Source: DASPWV01 sp046727855 (GTDB lineage: Bacteria > Acidobacteriota > Vicinamibacteria > Vicinamibacterales > UBA2999). Taken from it: 34,204 nucleotides of DNA. Position numbers and translations under genes: made by a program. Below are positions 8,356-17,904 of this stretch, one piece after another (within the stretch, counting starts at the first letter, position 1; the number at the start of each line of letters is the position of its first letter). The notes beneath the pieces are model-generated. The model ran no database searches, was not told the DNA's origin, and saw only the letters and a program-made list of their open reading frames with translations. The stretch is from contig JBKPDL010000089.1 in the NCBI GenBank assembly GCA_046727855.1, forward strand, positions 1-34,204. The letters run 5' to 3'.

Positions 8356-8700
8356 GACCGCGCTGCGTCGCTGAGGCGGGGGACCGGCTGCGCCGGTGCC
8401 GCTCGCTTTGCTCGCGGTAGGACGCGGGGCTAAAGCCCCGCGCTGCGTGGGTTCATGTATCAACATGTAGCGCGGACCTGTCCGGGGTCCCCGACGCGCG
8501 GACTTCGCGCGTTGGGGGTGGCTTCAGGTCCGCGAATTCCCACCGCGAGGCGCAGCCGAGCGGTCCCACCCGTGAGGGTCCTACCGCACAGCGGTCCTAC
8601 CCGAGCGCCGCCAGGGTCCACCGGGCAGCGGTCCCACCCGCGCACAGCGAGGGTCCCTGCGGAGCGCTCTCGCTTGATACAATTTTGGGTTGTTGTCGGC
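8356..8700. repeat. GC-rich palindrome cluster (REP/BIME-like) between carboxylase genes
   Basis: This 345-bp gap holds no credible gene. It contains successive palindromes: ACCGGC-TGC-GCCGGT (8383-8397), CGCGGGGC-TAAA-GCCCCGCG (8423-8442) and CCGACGCGCG/CGCGCGTTGG (8491-8515, one mismatch). Three copies of GCGGTCC(C/T)ACCCG follow at 8560-8572, 8591-8603 and 8628-8640, interleaved with inverted GGGTCC units. An open frame continuous with the downstream gene runs through it but is Arg/Pro-rich and repeat-encoded. The array separates the carboxyltransferase from the biotin carboxylase and may terminate or attenuate transcription. Confidence 0.7.
8678..8683 (+). promoter_or_regulatory. candidate -10 element upstream of biotin carboxylase
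   Basis: TACAAT (5 of 6 to TATAAT) sits in a small AT-rich island directly after the GC-rich repeat cluster, 17 nt before the GTG at 8701. There is no clear -35 or Shine-Dalgarno. It suggests the carboxylase/envelope block has its own promoter. Confidence 0.35.
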
Positions 8701-10209
8701 GTGAAAAAGATCCTGATCGCCAACCGGGGAGAAATTGCCGTCCGCGTGATTCGCGCCTGTCGCGACATGGGGATTCGGTCCGTCGCGATCTACTCCGACT
8801 GCGATCGTGCGGCGCTGCACGTCCGGATGGCCGACGAAGCGTGGCCCGTTGGTCCCAGCGCTCCGCGCGAAAGCTACCTGCGCATCGACAAGATCGTCGA
8901 CGTCGCGAAGCGCTCGGGCGCCGACGCCGTGCATCCCGGCTACGGCTTTCTCGCCGAGAACGAGGATTTTGCCGCCGCCTGCCGCGATGCGGGCATCACC
9001 TTCATCGGTCCCTCGCCGCAGGCCATCGCGCTCATGGGCAGTAAAACCGCTGCGCGACAAGCCGCGATTCGCGCCGGCGTTCCGGTCGTGCCCGGCAGCG
9101 AAGAGCCGCTCGACGCACGCGTGTCCGATGCCGATGCGATCGCGATCGCCAATCGAATCGGGTACCCCGTCATGCTGAAAGCCGTGGCTGGCGGCGGCGG
9201 CAAAGGCATGCGCGTGGTGACGAGCGCCGAGGAGTTGCCGAGCGCCTTGCGCGCCGCGCGATCCGAAGCCGGCGCCGCGTTTGGCGATTCCGCAGTCTAC
9301 TTCGAACGCCGCATCACGAGTCCGCGGCACGTCGAAGTCCAGCTTCTCGGCGACCATCACGGCACCCTTCTCCCGTTCGTCGAGCGCGAGTGCACCATCC
9401 AGCGCCGCCATCAAAAGGTGATCGAAGAAAGCCCTTCGACCGTGGTCTCGCCTGAACTGCGCCGGCGCATGACATCCGCCGCCGTCGCCGTGGCCCGCAC
9501 CGTGAACTACAGCAACGCCGGAACGATCGAGTTCCTGCTCGATCCGGACGGTGAGTTCTTTTTTCTCGAGATGAACTCGCGGCTCCAAGTCGAACATCCA
9601 ATCACCGAGATGGTCACTGGTGTCGATCTCGTTCAGTGGCAGGTCCGCATCGCGCGCGGTGAAAAGCTGACGCTCGACCCGGACACGCTCCTCACGCCGC
9701 GGGGGCACGCGATCGAGTGCCGCATCTACGCCGAGGATCCCGATAACGGCTTCTTGCCGTCGCCGGGTCGTATTCAAAGCTTGCGAGTCCCCAACGGACC
9801 CGGCGTGCGCGACGACAGCGGCATGTACGAGGGCGGCGAAGTGCCGATCTTTTACGACCCGATGATCTCGAAGCTGGCTGCATGGGGCGAGACGCGCAGC
9901 CAAGCGCTTGCGCGCATGCGGCGCGCATTGGCCGAATACGAAGTCCGCGGCATCAAGACGACGATCCCGTTTTTCGAGTGGGTCCTGCACGACGAGGATT
10001 TCGTGGCGGGACGGTTTGACACGGGATTCATCGATCGCACACTCGGCGCGCGCAACGGCGATCCGCTGCGGGTGCCGGATGAGGAACATCAGGAATTTGC
10101 AGCCATCGCGGCGGCTCTTGCGCAGATCGTGCGCGCTCCGGAAACGGCCGCCGCCCCAGCTGACGCGAGCCGGTGGCGTGCGACCGGGCGAGTGGAGGCA
10201 CTCCGATAG
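8701..10209 (+). CDS. acyl-CoA/acetyl-CoA carboxylase biotin carboxylase subunit
   Basis: An ATP-grasp enzyme that carboxylates biotin using bicarbonate and ATP. The GTG at 8701 gives KKILIANRGEIAVRVIRAC, the textbook N-terminus; the open frame extends upstream only through repeats. The glycine-rich ATP loop GGGGKGM lies at residues 164-170, and EMNSRLQVEHPITEMVTGVDL at 290-310 carries catalytic and Mg-binding residues. It has 502 residues, longer than the roughly 450 of a stand-alone AccC. The extra C-terminal tail resembles the region after the BC domain of fused PccA/MccA alpha chains. The biotin carrier is encoded separately 86 bp downstream, so this appears to be a split alpha subunit. 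It is expected to work with the carboxyltransferase at 6814-8355. Confidence 0.93.
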   Translation: MKKILIANRGEIAVRVIRACRDMGIRSVAIYSDCDRAALHVRMADEAWPVGPSAPRESYLRIDKIVDVAKRSGADAVHPGYGFLAENEDFAAACRDAGITFIGPSPQAIALMGSKTAARQAAIRAGVPVVPGSEEPLDARVSDADAIAIANRIGYPVMLKAVAGGGGKGMRVVTSAEELPSALRAARSEAGAAFGDSAVYFERRITSPRHVEVQLLGDHHGTLLPFVERECTIQRRHQKVIEESPSTVVSPELRRRMTSAAVAVARTVNYSNAGTIEFLLDPDGEFFFLEMNSRLQVEHPITEMVTGVDLVQWQVRIARGEKLTLDPDTLLTPRGHAIECRIYAEDPDNGFLPSPGRIQSLRVPNGPGVRDDSGMYEGGEVPIFYDPMISKLAAWGETRSQALARMRRALAEYEVRGIKTTIPFFEWVLHDEDFVAGRFDTGFIDRTLGARNGDPLRVPDEEHQEFAAIAAALAQIVRAPETAAAPADASRWRATGRVEALR

Positions 10210-10295
10210 GGGCGGCGAGGCAGGTCGGGCGGCCAGGGCGGGTAATAGTTTTCCGCACCGGCCTCACCAGGCTTTGCTAGCCTCACCTGACCGTT

Positions 10296-10820
10296 ATGAA
10301 ATTCGAACTCGAAGTCGGCGACCGCCTGCGAACCGTCGAGATCCAGCGGCGAGCCGACGGCTATCACGTCTCTGTAGACGGGCGGTTGCGCGTTGTCGAC
10401 GCGCGACAGATCGGACCGGCGGCATGGTCGCTGATCGTTCGCGACGGTGACGGTCGCACCCGCCGCAGCGTTGAAGCAACGGTGCTGCCCCAACAAGGGG
10501 CGAGCGGGTTCGACGTTCACATCAACGGCTTTCAGATTCCGGTGCAACGCAAAGGCGGCCTTGGACGCCGCTCGCGAGAAGGGGCGGCGGCGGGCAGCGG
10601 AAGCGGCCCGCAGCGTGTGACGGCGCCGATGCCCGGCAAAGTCGTCCGCGTGCTGGTCAACGCCGGCGACCTGGTCAAGACGCGTCAGGGTCTCGTGGTG
10701 GTCGAGGCCATGAAGATGGAAAACGAGCTGCGCGCGGCGCGGGACGGTCGCGTGCGCGAGGTGTTTGTCGTCGAGGGACAGTCGGTCGAGGCGGGAGCGT
10801 CGCTGGTGGTCGTGGAATAA
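10296..10820 (+). CDS. biotin carboxyl carrier protein (biotinyl-lipoyl domain)
   Basis: A 174-residue carrier. The C-terminal 70 residues are a biotinyl domain: APMPGKVVRVLVNAGDLV, then VVEAMKMENEL with the biotin-accepting K140, then VVEGQSVEAGASLVVVE. The N-terminal 85 residues are beta-rich and resemble part of the biotin-transfer domain that joins BC and BCCP in fused alpha subunits, supporting an alpha chain split into two genes. A Gly/Ser/Arg-rich linker (86-107) separates the halves. The 86-bp upstream gap contains GCTAGCCTC (10276-10284), which also lies just before hslV. The stop codon directly abuts the ATG of the TamB-like gene with no gap, so a metabolic gene leads into an envelope-assembly cluster. 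Confidence 0.92.
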   Translation: MKFELEVGDRLRTVEIQRRADGYHVSVDGRLRVVDARQIGPAAWSLIVRDGDGRTRRSVEATVLPQQGASGFDVHINGFQIPVQRKGGLGRRSREGAAAGSGSGPQRVTAPMPGKVVRVLVNAGDLVKTRQGLVVVEAMKMENELRAARDGRVREVFVVEGQSVEAGASLVVVE

Positions 10821-13800
10821 ATGCCGGTCATCGCCGCCATCTACCGTCACCTCCGTGCGATCCTCGTCATCACGGCCGTCGTGATTGCCACGGCAGTGGT
10901 GTCGACGGTCTCGGTCGATCTCGGTCCGTCGCTGCGCGAGGTTGCCGAGCGCGAGGGTTCGAAATGGCTGGCCCGCCCCATGCACATTGGTCGGCTTCGC
11001 GTCGAGATTGGGCGTGGCCGATTCGTGCTCGAAGATCTCATGATCGAGGGCCTCACGCCCGACGCACGGCCCTGGCTGACCGCGAAACGCATCGACATCT
11101 CGCTCACGTGGAACGCCATCGTCAATCGCGAAGTGCTGCTCGACACGATCGAGATGAGCGACTGGCGGGTGGTCGTCGAGACCTTCGGCAACGGCACGCA
11201 TAACTGGCCGCGTTTGAACGGCCCGCCACGGGAGCCGAGCACGCGGCCGCGCCCGGTGGTGACGACGCTCCAGTACGTGCACGCGTCGGGCGGGGAGTTC
11301 GTTTTCGACGATCACGGCGCCAAATGGGGCGTCATCGCGCCGAACCTCGACGTCACCGTTTCGAAGAGCGGCGAGTATCGCGGCCGCGCGCAGTTCCGCA
11401 AGGGAACGATCCATTTCGAGAACTTCGAGCCGATGGCCGCCGATCTCACCACCAATTTCAAGATTCAGGGCGGCAAGATCGTTCTCGACCGGATCAATCT
11501 CATCACCGATGGCGCGCGCTCGGAGATCACGGGCATCGTCGACGCCGGCCGTTGGCCTGAGATGTTCTATCGCGTGAAGTCGAAGGTACAGTTTCCGCGC
11601 ATGCGCGAGATCTTCTTCGCGCACGAAACCTTCGCGCTGCACGGGGAAGGAGATTTTACCGGGACGTTTCACTTGTTCAAGGGTGGGCGCGAGCTCAAAG
11701 GTGATTTCTTCAGCCGCGAAGCCGGTCTGAACGACTACCGCTTTCAGAATCTCGAAGGTTCGCTCCTCTGGGTGCCGGAGCGCTTTGAAGTCACCCGTGC
11801 CACGTCCGGATTTTTCGGCGGCAGGACCGAATTCAAGTACCTGATGGCGCCACTCGGCAATCGCGACGAGCAGGCACACGGGCGCTTCGACGTCACGTAC
11901 GACAACATCGATCTGGAGGCGTTCAGCAACTTTCAGCAGCTGCGCGGGGTACGTCTTGCGGGACGCGCATCGGGCCGCAATCTGCTCGATTGGCCGCTCG
12001 GGCGTTTCAATGAACGCACCGGCAACGGATCGATCTTCGTCACGCCTCCGCCCGGTGTGACGCCGATGGATCGCGATCTCAACGAAGCGAGACTGCGCGC
12101 GGCCGCGGAGCGCGCCTCCTACTTCGGCCCGTTCAGCAACCACACGCCGATGGGCGCGGTGCCGCTGGCGGGGGCGCTCAGCTACGCCTACGATGGGCCC
12201 ACCGTCCGTTTGATGTCGGGCGAAGTCGCGACCGACGACACGTTTGTGAGCTTCAGCGGCGAAACCACGTGGAGCGGCGAGAGTTCGCGCATTCCGTTTC
12301 ACGTGACGAGCGCCAACTGGCAGGAGAGCGATCGACTACTCGCGGGCCTGATGACCGCGTTTGGCTCGCCGACGCGCGCGCAGCCGTTCGACGGTATTGG
12401 CGAATTCGACGGCGTGCTGACCGGCCCGTTCCGCAGTCCGCGGGTCGAAGGGCATTTGAACGGGCGTGAGATTCATGCCTTCGACGTGACATGGGGCGAC
12501 GTCGATGGCGATGTCGTCATCGAGAACTCGTATGCGAACGTTACGCGTGCGGTCGTGACGCGCGACGCCTCGCGTATGGACGTTGCCGGCCTGTTCTCGC
12601 TTGGCTATCCCCGCCGTGATCGCGGCGAGGAGATCAACGCGCGTATCAAGCTCGATCGCCGTCCGGTGACCGACCTTCTCAACGCCTTCGACATCGAAGA
12701 CTACCCGGTTAGCGGCATTCTCTCAGGCGACTTCCACGTTTACGGCCCCTACACACGCCCGTTTGGTGCCGGACAGATGTCGATAGACGCGGGGACGGCG
12801 TACGGCGAGCCGTTTTCGACCGCGAGCGCGGACGTGCGGTTCGAAGGCAACGGCGTGCGCTTGACGCCGATCGAAATTCAAAAGGGTGGCGGCGCCATCG
12901 CCGGCGCAGCCTTTGTCGGGTGGAACGGCACGTATTCCTTCAACGTCGACGGCCGCGGGCTCGCGGTTGAGACGCTGAACTTCGCGGCCGTTCCGGACCT
13001 GCCGACGTTCAACGGGTTCGTCGAGTTCTCCGCGAACGGCAACGCCACGTTCGCAGAGCCGCGGTACGACGTGCGTGTCGGCGTGCACGATTTGTTTTTT
13101 GGGGAAGAGGGCATCGGTCAGGTGACCGGCCGCTTGTCGGTGCGCGATACGGTGCTGACGTACGAGCTCGAGGCCGCATCGCCGCGGCTGGCGCTCTCTG
13201 GCACGGGACGATTGATTCTCGACGAGACAGGGGACGCGGAGATGTCGTTCCGCGTGACCGAGACGTCGATCGATCCGTACGTGCGTGCGTTTCAACCGAC
13301 GCTCTCTCCATACACGATCGCTACCGCAAGCGGAACCGTCCGTGTCGTCGGCCAGCTGTCCAACCGCGAAGCGCTCCGCATCGACACCACCGTCGAACAG
13401 CTCGACTTGAGATTGCTCGACTATCGCTTGCGGAACCAAGGTCCGATCGCGGTGTCGGTCCACGGACGCAACCTCGACGTCGAGACGCTTCACATGGTTG
13501 GTGAGGACACGGCGCTCAATTTGAAGGGCAATGTCGATCTGGATCGACAGACCCTCTCGGTGCAGGCCGATGGCGCTGCCAATCTTGCGGCGCTTCAAGG
13601 GTTTATTCCCGACCTTCGCAGTTCGGGCCGCGCCGATGTTTCGGCGCTGATTGGCGGAACCGTCAGCCAACCAGTGGTCTCCGGGCAGGCGCTGGTGACG
13701 CAAGGCCGGCTGCGCCACTTCTCTTTCCCGCACGCACTCGAGGAGCTCAACGGCATCGTGACGTTCAACGCGTCGGGCATCCGGCTCGATGGGTTGAACG

Positions 13801-14897
13801 GGAAGCTTGGCGGCGGTGCCGTCAAGTTTGCGGGCCGCGTGGGCCTGAGCGGCTATCAATTGAGCGAGTTCGACGCGACGGCGACGGGGCAGGACATGCG
13901 CTTGCGCTTTCCCGAAGGCATGCGCTCCCTTATCGATGCGACGCTCGCACTGCAAGGTCCCGTGTCCGATCCAGTGTTGAGCGGAACGGTCGCCGTGAAA
14001 AGCGCGAGTTGGACGCGCGGATTTCAAACCGGCGCCAACATGTTTGGACTGTCCGGCTCGGATGACACCGGGCCGCCGTCCGTCTCCGGCGCACGGTCCG
14101 ACACGCCGGCATTGCGATTTGACGTCCGGATCATCGCGCCTTCTACGTTGCGGATTGAAAACGATCAGGCGCGGATCGTCGCAAACGCAGACCTGAACTT
14201 GCGGGGCACGTTCGATCGGCCGCTCGTGTTCGGCCGGACGGAGATCGAGCGCGGCGAAGTTCAGTTCGAAGGACGGCGGTATCTCGTCACCCGAGGCAGC
14301 CTCGACTTCACCAATCCCAATCAGATTCAGCCGTTCTTCGATGTCGAGGCGGAGACACGCGTGCGCGTGCCGGGGCAGACCTATCGCGTCACCCTGCGCC
14401 TGGCGGGAACGACCGAGCGGCTGCAGCCGGAGTTTTCCTCCGATCCGCCGCTGGCGCCGATCGACATCCTGACGCTGCTCTTCAGCGACACGCCGCCGAG
14501 CGGCGATATCGAGCTGGCGTCGCTGCGTCAACCGAATCAGCGGGAGCAGGATTTGTTGCAGGCGCGTGCGACCCGCGCCCTGACGGGTGCCTTGTCCGAT
14601 GAAGTCGGCAAGGTGGTAGAGCAGACGTTCAGGGTCGATACGTTCCAGATCACGCCGCTCCTCGTCGATCCGTATCAGACATCGTCGCGTCTCAACGTCA
14701 ATCCCGCCGCGCGCGTGACGATCGGCAAGCGCATTTCGGATCGCGTCTATCTCACTTACGCGCGCAGCCTGTCATCCTCGACGCGCGACGAAATCATCTT
14801 GCTGGAATTCGATCAAAGCGACCGCCTCGCGTGGGTGCTGTCCCAGAACGAGGATCGCACCTATGCGCTCGAGTTCCGCAAGAGGCATACGTTCTGA
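10821..14897 (+). CDS. TamB-like translocation/assembly module protein (DUF490)
   Basis: A very large (1358-residue) inner-membrane-anchored protein that spans the periplasm, the TamB/AsmA-like class now linked to phospholipid transport and outer-membrane protein insertion. One N-terminal transmembrane helix (about 10-32) is followed by an AsmA-like region (residues 50-130). Many beta-strand repeats come next, then a conserved C-terminal DUF490 domain: FDRPLVFGRTEIERGEVQFEG, then DFTNPNQIQPFFDVEAETRV, then VGKRISDRVYLTYAR-like strands and a terminal EFRKRHTF. It directly follows the biotin carrier, and its TGA overlaps the ATG of the Omp85 gene by one base. The TamA/TamB-style pairing strongly supports the call. 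The exact cargo is unknown. Confidence 0.9.
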   Translation: MPVIAAIYRHLRAILVITAVVIATAVVSTVSVDLGPSLREVAEREGSKWLARPMHIGRLRVEIGRGRFVLEDLMIEGLTPDARPWLTAKRIDISLTWNAIVNREVLLDTIEMSDWRVVVETFGNGTHNWPRLNGPPREPSTRPRPVVTTLQYVHASGGEFVFDDHGAKWGVIAPNLDVTVSKSGEYRGRAQFRKGTIHFENFEPMAADLTTNFKIQGGKIVLDRINLITDGARSEITGIVDAGRWPEMFYRVKSKVQFPRMREIFFAHETFALHGEGDFTGTFHLFKGGRELKGDFFSREAGLNDYRFQNLEGSLLWVPERFEVTRATSGFFGGRTEFKYLMAPLGNRDEQAHGRFDVTYDNIDLEAFSNFQQLRGVRLAGRASGRNLLDWPLGRFNERTGNGSIFVTPPPGVTPMDRDLNEARLRAAAERASYFGPFSNHTPMGAVPLAGALSYAYDGPTVRLMSGEVATDDTFVSFSGETTWSGESSRIPFHVTSANWQESDRLLAGLMTAFGSPTRAQPFDGIGEFDGVLTGPFRSPRVEGHLNGREIHAFDVTWGDVDGDVVIENSYANVTRAVVTRDASRMDVAGLFSLGYPRRDRGEEINARIKLDRRPVTDLLNAFDIEDYPVSGILSGDFHVYGPYTRPFGAGQMSIDAGTAYGEPFSTASADVRFEGNGVRLTPIEIQKGGGAIAGAAFVGWNGTYSFNVDGRGLAVETLNFAAVPDLPTFNGFVEFSANGNATFAEPRYDVRVGVHDLFFGEEGIGQVTGRLSVRDTVLTYELEAASPRLALSGTGRLILDETGDAEMSFRVTETSIDPYVRAFQPTLSPYTIATASGTVRVVGQLSNREALRIDTTVEQLDLRLLDYRLRNQGPIAVSVHGRNLDVETLHMVGEDTALNLKGNVDLDRQTLSVQADGAANLAALQGFIPDLRSSGRADVSALIGGTVSQPVVSGQALVTQGRLRHFSFPHALEELNGIVTFNASGIRLDGLNGKLGGGAVKFAGRVGLSGYQLSEFDATATGQDMRLRFPEGMRSLIDATLALQGPVSDPVLSGTVAVKSASWTRGFQTGANMFGLSGSDDTGPPSVSGARSDTPALRFDVRIIAPSTLRIENDQARIVANADLNLRGTFDRPLVFGRTEIERGEVQFEGRRYLVTRGSLDFTNPNQIQPFFDVEAETRVRVPGQTYRVTLRLAGTTERLQPEFSSDPPLAPIDILTLLFSDTPPSGDIELASLRQPNQREQDLLQARATRALTGALSDEVGKVVEQTFRVDTFQITPLLVDPYQTSSRLNVNPAARVTIGKRISDRVYLTYARSLSSSTRDEIILLEFDQSDRLAWVLSQNEDRTYALEFRKRHTF

Positions 14898-17800
14898 TGT
14901 GGGGCGCAAAAAGACGTCGGGCAGATCGGCGAGGCCGTTTCCGTCCTGCCATCCTGCCTGGCCCCCTGCTCTCGCTGCTGCTTCTGATATCCCCGTTCTC
15001 CACCCTGGTGCACGCCGACGTGGCGGACTTCGTTGGCAAACCGCTCGCCGATGTGCGCGTCGAGTTGGGAGGTGAACCGCTGGAGGAACCCGCGGTCCTC
15101 CAGCTGATCGAAACGCGCGTCGGCGAGCCCCTGCGCCTCGAAGCTGTTCGCGAAACCATCGATCACCTCATCGGCCTCGGTCGATTCGAAGACGTACGCG
15201 TCTATGCCGAGGCCTCGACGACGCGCGCAGGCGCGGTCGCGCTGCGGTGGGTGCTGGCGCCGGTGCAGCGCATCGATCGAGTGTCGTTTTCGGGAGCCCT
15301 ACAGCTCGACGCCGGGGCTCTCCGCGCCGAGATCAGCGAGCGGCTTGGACCGCGGCCGTCTCCGGCGCGCGTGCCCGAGATGATCGAAACGCTGCGCGCG
15401 TATTACGCCGAGCGCGGCTTTCGGGCCGCGCGCATCGAGTCGCGCCTGGTTCCCGGCGATGCGCCCGAAAACGTGCAGGTGGTGCTCACGATCGACGCCG
15501 GCACGCGTGCGCGCCTCGGCAGCGTCAGCGTGACGGGAACACCGCCGATCTCGCCCGGGACGTTGATTACGCGCCTTCGGCTGGAAACCGGTCGGCCCTA
15601 CGACGGCCCCGCCATTCGGATCCGCATCGACGGCTACGCCGACGAGCTGCGCCGTCTTGGCTACTACGAAGCGCGCGCCGATTCCTCGGTGCGGTTTTCG
15701 GAAGACAATCAAACGGCCAACCTGACGATCGACGTGGATCCGGGTCCGCGCGTGCGCGTCGTGTTTGCCGGCGATCCGCTGCCCGAGAACCGGCGCGACA
15801 CGCTCGTGCCGATTCGCGAGGAGCGCAGCGTCGATCTCGACCTCCTCGAGGATGCGTCGCGCAATATCGAGGGATTCCTGCGGCAACAGGGGTATCAATC
15901 GGCACAGGCGCGTTACGTCCGCGAGCAGCGCGGCGACGACATGATGCTCACGTTCACGGTGGCGCGCGGACCCATGCACACGCTCGCCTCCGTGCGTCTC
16001 GTCGGCAATAGCGCGTTGACATCCGCCGAGTTGGCGCCGCTCATGAAGTTGCAGGCTGGCGAGCCGTTCGTCGATACGCGAATTGCAACGGTTGCGTCGG
16101 CCATGACCGAGCTCTACCAGGTTCGCGGCTTTGCGCGGGCCACCGTTAAACCGGAAATCACGCTGCAGGCCTCGGCCGAGACGACTGCCGGGGGACCGAC
16201 GCCGGTGGCTGTGCGATTCCTCATCGTTGAGGGGCCGCAAACGACGGTCGGTACTGTATCCGTGCAGGGCGCCAACGCGCTGCCAGAGTCGCGCATCACG
16301 CAGCTCCTGGCGCTATCGAGCGGAAAGCCTTTCTATCGTCCGCAGCTCGACGCAGACCGCGCCTCGATCGAACGAGCGTACCGCGGCGAAGGATTTCAGG
16401 AAGTGCGTGTTGTGCCGGAATCGACGCCGCGGGAGGACGGCCGTCGCGTCGACGTTCGCTGGGTGATACACGAGGGCGTGCAGACGACCATCGATCACGT
16501 GCTGGTGACCGGCAACGAGCGAACGAGCGATGAGCTGATCCGCCGAGAGAGCGCACTCGAACCCGGCAAGCCGCTGGGACAGGACGCGTTGGTTGAAAGT
16601 CAGCGGCGTCTGGCCGCATTAGGACTATTCCGTCGGGTTCGCGTCATCGAGCTGCCGCATGGCGCGCGCGCCAGACATGACGTGCTGATCGAAGTGGAAG
16701 AAGCGCCTTCAACGAGCATCTCCGAAGGTGGCGGCATCGAGGCAGTGCGTCGTCTTCGCCCCGATGACCAGGGACGCGCCGAAGCGCAATTCGAAGTTGC
16801 GCCGCGCGGCTTCTTCGAAGTGACGCGCCGCAACCTGTGGGGCAAGAACCGCTCAGTGAGTCTGTTTTCCCGCGTCAGTTTTCGCCCGCGCGATCCGGCG
16901 ATTGATTCGACCGACCCCACCGATCAGGGCGGCTACGGCTTCAACGAATACCGCGTCGTCGGCACGTATCGCGAACCACGGCCGTTCAACCGACCAGGCG
17001 AGGCGCAGCTGACGGGGTTCTTCGAACAAGCAGTGCGTGCGAGCTTCAATTTCAATCGCCGCGGCGGCCGCGCTGAGTACGCGCGGCGATTCGGCACTTG
17101 GTTGGGCGTGAGCGGGCGCTACGCCTTCGATTACACCAAGCTCTTCGACGAGAAGATCCGGCCGGAGGACCGCCTGCTCGTCGACCGCCTCTTCCCTCAG
17201 GTGCGACTGTCAACGCTCACTGGATCCATCCTTCGCGATTCGCGCAACGACGTGCTTGATCCTGAGCGCGGCACCGTCTTCGGTATCGATGGGACCATCG
17301 CCCCACGCTTTATCGGATCCGAAGTAGGCTTCGCTCGCACGTTTGTGCAGGGATTCGTTTATCGACGTCTCCCTGGCGCAGGGCGCATGGTGGTGGCAGC
17401 TGCCGCGCGCATTGGGCTGGCGGTTGGCTTCGAGCGGACGGTCGAGCGGCGCGACAGCAACGGACAGCCTGTCTTGGGGCCGGATGGAGAAGTCATTGTC
17501 GACGTTGTGCAGGATCTGCCTGCGAGCGAACGCTTCTTTGCCGGCGGCGACAACACCGTGCGCGGCTTTGTGCTCGATCAACTCGGTACCGAGGATACGC
17601 TGAACGATCAAGGATTCCCGACTGGAGGCAACGGCCTCGCCGTGTTCAACGTGGAGCTGCGCGCGCCGTATTGGAAGAGCCTGGGCGCCGTCGCCTTTCT
17701 CGACGCAGGCAATGTGTTCAGACGCGCGACCGATTTGAGTTTCACCGAACTACGGCCGGCGGCCGGATTCGGGTTGCGCTATCGATCGCCGCTCGGACCG

Positions 17801-17902
17801 CTTCGCATCGATCTCGGTTTCAACCTCGACCGGCACGACCTTCCCAACGGCACACGCGAGCGCGGATCGGTCCTTCACATCTCACTCGGACAGGCGTTCT
17901 AA
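14897..17902 (+). CDS. Omp85-family outer membrane assembly protein with about seven POTRA domains
   Basis: An outer-membrane insertase of the BamA/TamA (Omp85) family, 1001 residues. Residues 1-40 are a basic, hydrophobic export signal ending VHADV. By internal alignment I count seven POTRA-like repeats, at about 50-125, 126-206, 207-287, 288-363, 364-451, 452-531 and 532-605. Most show the pattern V.(V/F).G, helix, G(Y/F), ending in a strand before the next repeat. The remaining 395 residues are the 16-strand barrel, with GGDNTVRGF as the L6 (V)RGF signature, RSPLGPLRIDLGFNL near the end and a C-terminal aromatic (GQAF). BamA usually has five POTRA domains and TamA three. Position between TamB-like and SurA-like genes suggests a TamA-like partner or lineage-specific BamA. 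The ATG at 14897 overlaps the previous stop. Confidence 0.9.
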   Translation: MWGAKRRRADRRGRFRPAILPGPLLSLLLLISPFSTLVHADVADFVGKPLADVRVELGGEPLEEPAVLQLIETRVGEPLRLEAVRETIDHLIGLGRFEDVRVYAEASTTRAGAVALRWVLAPVQRIDRVSFSGALQLDAGALRAEISERLGPRPSPARVPEMIETLRAYYAERGFRAARIESRLVPGDAPENVQVVLTIDAGTRARLGSVSVTGTPPISPGTLITRLRLETGRPYDGPAIRIRIDGYADELRRLGYYEARADSSVRFSEDNQTANLTIDVDPGPRVRVVFAGDPLPENRRDTLVPIREERSVDLDLLEDASRNIEGFLRQQGYQSAQARYVREQRGDDMMLTFTVARGPMHTLASVRLVGNSALTSAELAPLMKLQAGEPFVDTRIATVASAMTELYQVRGFARATVKPEITLQASAETTAGGPTPVAVRFLIVEGPQTTVGTVSVQGANALPESRITQLLALSSGKPFYRPQLDADRASIERAYRGEGFQEVRVVPESTPREDGRRVDVRWVIHEGVQTTIDHVLVTGNERTSDELIRRESALEPGKPLGQDALVESQRRLAALGLFRRVRVIELPHGARARHDVLIEVEEAPSTSISEGGGIEAVRRLRPDDQGRAEAQFEVAPRGFFEVTRRNLWGKNRSVSLFSRVSFRPRDPAIDSTDPTDQGGYGFNEYRVVGTYREPRPFNRPGEAQLTGFFEQAVRASFNFNRRGGRAEYARRFGTWLGVSGRYAFDYTKLFDEKIRPEDRLLVDRLFPQVRLSTLTGSILRDSRNDVLDPERGTVFGIDGTIAPRFIGSEVGFARTFVQGFVYRRLPGAGRMVVAAAARIGLAVGFERTVERRDSNGQPVLGPDGEVIVDVVQDLPASERFFAGGDNTVRGFVLDQLGTEDTLNDQGFPTGGNGLAVFNVELRAPYWKSLGAVAFLDAGNVFRRATDLSFTELRPAAGFGLRYRSPLGPLRIDLGFNLDRHDLPNGTRERGSVLHISLGQAF

Positions 17903-17904
17903 TC

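Noticed and set aside
8455..8700. N-terminal extension of the biotin carboxylase frame
   Set aside because: Encoded by palindromic repeats, Arg/Pro-rich; the family N-terminus KKILIANRGEIA starts at the GTG at 8701.
10089..12302. A 737-codon antisense frame over the biotin carrier and TamB-like genes
   Set aside because: Spans two real genes in opposite orientation, with low-complexity composition and no domain; explained by high third-position GC.
12723..14531. A 602-codon antisense frame opposite the TamB-like gene
   Set aside because: Same reasoning: a shadow frame with no recognisable domain or start signal.
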